10,440 nt of DNA from JAZLIL01 sp045617405 (GTDB taxonomy: Bacteria > Bacillota > Clostridia > Lachnospirales > Lachnospiraceae). The notes beneath the pieces are model-generated. The model was given only the letters and a program-made list of their open reading frames with translations. It did not search any database and was not told the origin of the DNA. Shown here in pieces: positions 7,001-10,440 of the stretch (positions are counted from its first letter, which is position 1; every line of letters begins with the position of its first letter). The stretch covers positions 1-10,440 of the forward strand of contig JAZLIL010000177.1 in the NCBI GenBank assembly GCA_045617405.1, in the 5' to 3' direction. A program made the position numbers and the translations under genes.

Positions 7001-8037
7001 TTTTTCATGCTATCTATAAATCTTTCCTTTATTGACGAAAAACTCTCGTCTACGATACCGAAATCCTTCTCCTTGTAATTCCAGAGAGCGCATCCGATTC
7101 CGCACTTCTTAAATGCAGTCCTGATGTCAATGAGCCAGCGAAGCTTTGATTCGTTGTCGGCCTGATCGATTGTTCCGTACTCGCCGCAGTAAAGTGCAAC
7201 ATCCGCCTCTCTTGCGGGCTTCATGGCGTCCTCAAAGATTCTCTCAAAAAAAGAAACTCCGATCATGCCGTCACCTGAGTCAATCGCCTTTGACTGACCG
7301 AGCCCGATAGCCTCCTGCTCCTTTCTGTACTCCTCAAGAGTCTTCGGGTACGTCGTTCTGAAATCGTTGTTGGTCTCCGGCATCCAATAGGCACCCTGAT
7401 GAGTAAATACCATCGGCTCGTAGCAATGGAAGTTGTAAACCACCCTGTCATCCTTCGGAGTGCGAAGCTCCTTTACTGTCATGACATTGTTGTAATTCAC
7501 GCCGCCGACAATGATGAACGACTTAGGTGCAATACTTCTGACGAGCTTTATATACTTCCCGACGATTCCGTTCCAGGCATCGATTACCTCAACGGGAACG
7601 ACCTCGTTAAGAGGCTCGAAAGCTATGTTGTCCGGATAGTCGGCATAACGGGTGATAATTCTCTCCCAAAGCCTGAAAAATCTTTCCTGAAGCGCCTCGT
7701 CAAAGAAGAATTTCTTCTTGTCCATGTCGACCTTCTGAGGATCAAAGGAATAGCCGAAGCACTCGTGAAGATCGATGACCATGTTGAGCTTAAACTCGCT
7801 GCACCACCTGAAGCAGTTGTCAATGTACTTAAAACCAGCCTCCTTCGGACTTCCCCCTTCATCCTCGAGGACGCTGTAATCAACGGGAACACGCACGTGA
7901 TCAAAGCCGAGCCCTGCTATATACTCGATATCGTCCCTTGTGATGAATGTTTCAAAATGATTGATGTCGTACTTCGCGAACTGGGAAATCCAGCCGCCCA
8001 GATTGACTCCGTTCATAAAACCCTTAAATATTTTCAT
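6994..8037 (-). CDS. Glycoside hydrolase family 5 enzyme (endoglucanase-like), no signal peptide
   Basis: A 347-aa single-domain GH5-type TIM barrel. Visible family marks are NGVNLGGW at 9-16, HVRVPVDY at 47-54, DLHE at 89-92, the acid/base in FEPLNE (Glu145), NFHCYEP at 202-208, the nucleophile in YCGEYGT (Glu286) and ALWNY with Trp319. Retaining GH5 enzymes cut beta-glucans, mannans or related beta-glycosides. The protein starts directly with the barrel and has no signal peptide, dockerin or carbohydrate-binding module, so it should act in the cytoplasm on imported oligosaccharides; the subfamily and substrate are not clear. The ATG at 8037 follows ACGGAG by seven bases. The TAG stop lies within the edge of the tandem repeat array, so the last codons are shared with the outermost repeat unit. 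A probable promoter and a 16-bp hairpin lie upstream. Confidence 0.88.
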   Translation of the reverse strand: MKIFKGFMNGVNLGGWISQFAKYDINHFETFITRDDIEYIAGLGFDHVRVPVDYSVLEDEGGSPKEAGFKYIDNCFRWCSEFKLNMVIDLHECFGYSFDPQKVDMDKKKFFFDEALQERFFRLWERIITRYADYPDNIAFEPLNEVVPVEVIDAWNGIVGKYIKLVRSIAPKSFIIVGGVNYNNVMTVKELRTPKDDRVVYNFHCYEPMVFTHQGAYWMPETNNDFRTTYPKTLEEYRKEQEAIGLGQSKAIDSGDGMIGVSFFERIFEDAMKPAREADVALYCGEYGTIDQADNESKLRWLIDIRTAFKKCGIGCALWNYKEKDFGIVDESFSSIKERFIDSMKNI

Positions 8038-8076
8038 GACACACTCCGTTCTGCTGCCATTTCAGGAAGCTAAGTC

Positions 8077-8116
8077 AATGTTAGAAACGCAATCCGCCTC
8101 TTGCGTTTCTAACATT
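8077..8116. repeat. Perfect 16-bp inverted repeat in the GH5 leader
   Basis: AATGTTAGAAACGCAA (8077-8092) and its exact reverse complement (8101-8116) flank the 8-base spacer TCCGCCTC. On the plus strand it is followed by a short T run (8115-8119), which looks like a terminator, but no plus-strand gene lies upstream. In the GH5 direction no T run follows. It would sit in the GH5 5' untranslated region, about 40 bases before the start codon, and is probably an operator or an RNA control hairpin. Confidence 0.85.
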
Positions 8117-8138
8117 TTTGCACAATAACCTACGCTAC

Positions 8139-8167
8139 ATTTTACTAAAATCGTGCGGTTGATGCAA
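8139..8167 (-). promoter_or_regulatory. Possible GH5 promoter
   Basis: On the minus strand TTGCAT (8162-8167, weak -35) and TAAAAT (8139-8144, five of six -10 matches) are 17 bases apart. Transcription would start near 8132, so the perfect inverted repeat would begin about 16 bases into the leader. Confidence 0.45.
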
Positions 8168-8218
8168 GCAGAAATGATACGTAGAATAAGCTTTGACACA
8201 GGTTCGCGACATTGTCTA

Positions 8219-8247
8219 TTGACAGCCTCACTTCTATCTAGTATTCT
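8219..8247 (+). promoter_or_regulatory. Probable promoter of the cysteine-synthase-family gene
   Basis: A perfect TTGACA (8219-8224) and TATTCT (8242-8247, four of six) are 17 bases apart, giving a leader of about 80 nt. A second TTGACA at 8193-8198 and a TATAAA at 8263-8268 lie nearby without good partners. The leader contains two CTGCAG copies (8274-8279 and 8302-8307) that could pair. I see no T-box or S-box motif. The rest of 8038-8332 holds no gene. Confidence 0.55.
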
Positions 8248-8332
8248 ATTAGCTTGGTAAAGTATAAATACAACTGCAGGTGCGGTTTCCACTATTATCA
8301 TCTGCAGCCCGCAAAATAAGAAGGTAGCAGAC

Positions 8333-9262
8333 ATGGTTTACAATAACATTCTTGAAGCAGTCGGTCACACACCCATGGTGCGTCTCAACAGAATGGCCCC
8401 CGACGGCGGTGCTGAAATACTCGTTAAATTTGAAGGTGTCAATGTCGGAGGCTCGATAAAAACAAGGACAGCCCTTAATATGATTGAAGCGGCAGAGGCT
8501 GAAGGCCGCATAAACAAAGATACTATAATTGTAGAACCAACCAGCGGCAATCAGGGCATCGGTCTCGCACTCGTCGGAGCTGTTCGCGGTTACCGCACAA
8601 TCATCATCATGCCCGACTCCGTAAGTGAGGAGCGCCGCAAGCTTGTGCGTCACTACGGAGCGCAGGTAAAGCTGGTCCATGACTCGGGCGACATAGGCGC
8701 ATGCATCGATGAATGCCTTCAGACAGCGCTGCGTATGCAGGAAAAGGACCCGAGGGTCTTTGTTCCCCAGCAGTTCACAAATCCGAACAACGTTCTTGCT
8801 CAGAAAAACTTCACTGCTGCAGAAATTCTCGAACAGGTCGACGGTCCGATCGACGGCTTCTGTTCCGGAATAGGCACCGGCGGAACTCTCACCGGCATCG
8901 GCGAGGTTTTGAAAGAGAAAAATCCCGATATCGAAATCTGGGCAGTTGAACCCGAGAATGCCGCAATACTTGCGGGCGGTACAATCGGAACCCACCTTCA
9001 GATGGGTATCGGAGACGGAATTATTCCCGAAATATTAAACACAAGCATCTACAGCAACATCTACATCATCACCGATGAAGAAGCCCTCAGTACCTCAAAG
9101 CGTCTCGCCAAGGAAGAGGGACTTCTCTGCGGGATCTCAAGCGGCACGAACGTTGCGGCCGCCATCCGGCTTGCCGAAAAGCTCGGACCCGGAAAACGCG
9201 TCGTCACAGTTCTTCCCGACACTGCAGAGAGATATTACTCGACATCACTTTTCGAAGAATAA
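8333..9262 (+). CDS. cysK: Cysteine synthase family PLP enzyme (CysK-like, divergent)
   Basis: A 309-aa fold-type II PLP enzyme. Lys43 in GGSIKTR is the Schiff-base lysine, TSGNQG at 70-75 is the substrate carboxylate loop, GIGTGGT at 179-185 holds the PLP phosphate, and GISSGTN at 267-273 supplies the Ser near the pyridine nitrogen. The family makes cysteine from O-acetylserine and sulfide in the cytoplasm. It departs from E. coli CysK at active-site positions: TSGNQ instead of TSGNT, NPNNVLAQKNFTAAEI instead of the NPANPxxHxxTTGPEI block, and GIGDGIIP instead of GIGAGFIP. A related beta-replacement reaction, such as cysteine to serine plus sulfide, is therefore possible. The ATG at 8333 follows GAAGGT. 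It is the only plus-strand protein gene here, with its own promoter and a strong terminator; no cysE lies beside it. Confidence 0.88.
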   Translation: MVYNNILEAVGHTPMVRLNRMAPDGGAEILVKFEGVNVGGSIKTRTALNMIEAAEAEGRINKDTIIVEPTSGNQGIGLALVGAVRGYRTIIIMPDSVSEERRKLVRHYGAQVKLVHDSGDIGACIDECLQTALRMQEKDPRVFVPQQFTNPNNVLAQKNFTAAEILEQVDGPIDGFCSGIGTGGTLTGIGEVLKEKNPDIEIWAVEPENAAILAGGTIGTHLQMGIGDGIIPEILNTSIYSNIYIITDEEALSTSKRLAKEEGLLCGISSGTNVAAAIRLAEKLGPGKRVVTVLPDTAERYYSTSLFEE

Positions 9263-9357
9263 GGTGATTTTCCATCTTCTCGTTTTATGAGAAAATAGTT
9301 TCCGGAAAATACCAAATATGCGCAATGTGGCCATTTTACACGCTTTTTGACAAAAAG

Positions 9358-9386
9358 AAAAAACCGGTTGAAAAACCGGTTTTTTT
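9358..9386. terminator. Bidirectional rho-independent terminator between cysK and the tRNA genes
   Basis: Positions 9358-9369 and 9374-9385 pair as a 12-bp stem (six A-T pairs, CCGG, two more A-T pairs) closed by a GAAA loop. The plus strand ends in seven T residues, terminating the cysK-like gene. The minus strand also ends in six T residues and lies four bases after the tRNA-Met 3' end, so it ends the tRNA transcript too. Confidence 0.92.
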
Positions 9387-9389
9387 AAG

Positions 9390-9463
9390 TAGCGAAGGGG
9401 GGATTTGAACCCTCGACACTACGGGTATGAACCGTATGCTCTAGCCAACTGAGCTACTTCGCC
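9390..9463 (-). tRNA. tRNA-Met (anticodon CAT)
   Basis: 74 nt on the minus strand, with a full cloverleaf. The anticodon stem TACGG/CCGTA closes the loop TTCATAC, anticodon CAT. The D arm is GCTC-AGTTGGCTA-GAGC and the T loop is TTCAAAT. The anticodon stem lacks the three G-C pairs of initiator tRNA, so this is elongator Met, or possibly Ile with a lysidine-modified CAT. CCA is not encoded. Oddities are a G1-U72 acceptor pair and one A-C mismatch in the T stem (GAGGG/CCCCC). It is the second gene of a two-tRNA transcript. Confidence 0.93.
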
Positions 9464-9466
9464 ATG

Positions 9467-9487
9467 CTGAGAAGCACCGCTTCTCAG
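9467..9487. repeat. 9-bp hairpin between the two tRNA genes
   Basis: CTGAGAAGC (9467-9475) and GCTTCTCAG (9479-9487) are perfect complements around a 3-base loop. In the transcript it occupies almost the whole 29-base spacer between tRNA-Val and tRNA-Met. No T tract follows on the minus strand, so it is more likely a processing or spacing element than a terminator. Confidence 0.8.
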
Positions 9488-9492
9488 AAAAA

Positions 9493-9565
9493 TGGGACCT
9501 ATAGGGCTCGAACCTATGACCCTCTGCTTGTAAGGCAGATGCTCTCCCAGCTGAGCTAAGATCCC
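9493..9565 (-). tRNA. tRNA-Val (anticodon TAC)
   Basis: 73 nt on the minus strand. The acceptor stem GGGATCT/AGGTCCC, the D arm GCTC...GAGC, the anticodon stem TCTGC/GCAGA with loop CTTACAA (anticodon TAC) and the T arm with TTCGAGC all form. The discriminator base is A and CCA is not encoded. It is the first gene of the two-tRNA transcript, about 17 bases after the predicted transcription start. Confidence 0.95.
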
Positions 9566-9588
9566 ATTCACGTCTGCACGCAAGTGAC

Positions 9589-9617
9589 ATTATATTGCGT
9601 GACGTTCCATTTGTCAA
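9589..9617 (-). promoter_or_regulatory. Perfect-consensus promoter of the tRNA pair
   Basis: On the minus strand TTGACA (9612-9617) and TATAAT (9589-9594) both match consensus at a 17-base spacing, as expected for a strongly expressed stable-RNA operon. A 7-bp inverted repeat (CACGCAA at 9577-9583, TTGCGTG at 9595-9601) flanks the -10 box. The rest of 9566-9680 holds no gene and I see no clear deoD terminator in it. Confidence 0.92.
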
Positions 9618-9680
9618 GGACAATTTCCAAGTTTTTTTATTGTATCAGACACTTACCCTCACTCGCTTCTCTGACCGGTA

Positions 9681-10385
9681 TCAGGTAAATGAATCGAGCG
9701 CAACTTCGATCATGTCACCGAAGCTTGTTCTCCTTGCATCAGCGTCAAGATGTTCTGCTCTGAAGAGGTGATCCGATGCTGTCAGAATACACAATGCCTT
9801 CTTCTGAAGTCTTGCAGCATTCAGATAAAGACCGACCGCCTCCATCTCAACAGCGAGAACGCCCATCTTCTTCCACATCTCGGGAACGCTGTTGTTGTCA
9901 TCATAGAAGTGATCAGAGGAAAGAACATTTCCGCAATGGTACTTTAATCCTTTCTTTTCCGTGACTTCAATCGCCCTTCTTAACAATGAATAGTCTGCAA
10001 CTGCCGCAAGGGTTCCGGGAAGACTGTACTGTGCGGCAAAATTTGAATCCGTTGACGCACCCATCGCAAAAATAAGATCTCCGAGCATAATGTCATCCGA
10101 ATAGGCGCCGGCTGATCCAATTCTGATGATATTCTCCACTCCGTACATGTCGTAAAGCTCATAGCTGTAAAGAGCTATCGAGGGGATTCCCATTCCGTGA
10201 CCCATGACAGAAATCTCTTTACCGTTGTAGGTTCCTGTATATCCGAACATATTTCTGACTGTGTTGAAACACTTTACATTATCAAGATAAGTCTCTGCAA
10301 TCCACTTGGCGCGAAGAGGATCTCCGGGCATAAGCACAGTCTGTGCGATATCGCCGTAATTGGCGTTGTTGTGCGGTGTTGACAT
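9681..10385 (-). CDS. deoD: Purine nucleoside phosphorylase, DeoD type
   Basis: A 234-aa protein of the hexameric DeoD family, which splits purine (deoxy)ribonucleosides with phosphate into base and (deoxy)ribose 1-phosphate in the cytoplasm for purine salvage. It aligns along its length with E. coli DeoD as I remember it. Phosphate ligands are MPGDPLR at 19-25 (Gly21, Arg25), Arg44 and Arg88 with Ser91 in RIGSAGA. The nucleoside site has His5 of MSTPH, GHGMGIPS at 62-69 and VEMEA at 179-183 (Met181, Glu182). The catalytic Asp205 lies in TASDH. The ATG at 10385 follows GGGAGG by six bases. The 55 bases left upstream contain a small GGTC/GACC inverted repeat (10409-10421) but no clear promoter, so control lies beyond the window or it is in an operon with a gene to the right. 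Confidence 0.95.
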   Translation of the reverse strand: MSTPHNNANYGDIAQTVLMPGDPLRAKWIAETYLDNVKCFNTVRNMFGYTGTYNGKEISVMGHGMGIPSIALYSYELYDMYGVENIIRIGSAGAYSDDIMLGDLIFAMGASTDSNFAAQYSLPGTLAAVADYSLLRRAIEVTEKKGLKYHCGNVLSSDHFYDDNNSVPEMWKKMGVLAVEMEAVGLYLNAARLQKKALCILTASDHLFRAEHLDADARRTSFGDMIEVALDSFT

Positions 10386-10440
10386 AATATTCCTCCCAAA
10401 CTCTTTACGGTCTTAATGACCTTGCATTGTTGATACTTTT

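Noticed and set aside
6714..7019. Plus-strand 101-codon open frame with repetitive, Phe/Cys/Leu-rich translation
   Set aside because: It is produced by the tandem array; 32- and 33-base units shift frame between copies, there is no ribosome binding site, and the frame holds no consistent protein repeat.
7399..8073. 224-codon plus-strand open frame
   Set aside because: It is the antisense shadow of the GH5 gene, which has conserved catalytic residues and a ribosome binding site.
8248..8332. Riboswitch or T-box upstream of the cysK-like gene
   Set aside because: No AGGGTGG-type T-box motif, no specifier arrangement and no terminator hairpin in the 80-nt leader.
8249..8995. 248-codon minus-strand open frame
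   Set aside because: It lies antisense to the well-supported CysK-family gene, has no recognisable domain and no ribosome binding site.

Overview
The window looks like a chromosomal segment of a low-to-mid GC Gram-positive anaerobe, most likely a clostridium of the Lachnospiraceae type. The reasons are strong AGGAGG-like ribosome binding sites, consensus sigma-A promoters, tRNA genes without an encoded CCA, Gram-positive ribitol-teichoic-acid precursor genes (tarI/tarJ), and clostridial-looking Fur, DeoD and CysK-family proteins. The genus is an inference and cannot be fixed from this window.

Left part (1-5518, all on the minus strand): a compact five-gene operon read from a near-consensus promoter at 5490-5518. 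In transcription order it holds two tandem paralogous P-loop sulfotransferase-like proteins, a large CDP-glycerol/CDP-ribitol polyol-phosphate transferase (TagF/TarL family), the ribitol-5-phosphate cytidylyltransferase TarI, and the ribulose-5-phosphate reductase TarJ, which runs off the left edge. Gaps are 45, 21 and 22 bp, followed by a 4-bp ATGA overlap. TarJ and TarI together make CDP-ribitol and the transferase would use it to build or prime a poly(ribitol phosphate) glycopolymer. The two sulfotransferase-like genes suggest, but do not prove, that this surface polymer or its linked glycan is sulfated. This is the most interesting hypothesis in the window.

Middle (5615-8037, minus strand): a Fur-family metal-dependent repressor, a stand-alone macrodomain (ADP-ribose-type hydrolase), and a non-secreted glycoside hydrolase family 5 enzyme. 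Between the macrodomain gene and the GH5 gene lies an array of about nine 32-33 bp units in alternating A/B order (higher-order period about 65 bp). The array starts inside the last codons of the GH5 gene. Upstream of GH5, in its probable 5' leader, is a perfect 16-bp inverted repeat.

Right part (8219-10440): a divergent cysteine-synthase-family gene on the plus strand with its own promoter, ending at a hairpin that can terminate in both directions. Facing it on the minus strand are a tRNA-Val(TAC) and tRNA-Met(CAT) pair, driven by a perfect-consensus promoter, with a 9-bp hairpin between the two tRNAs. Last comes deoD (hexameric-type purine nucleoside phosphorylase) on the minus strand, complete, with its promoter probably beyond or close to the right edge.
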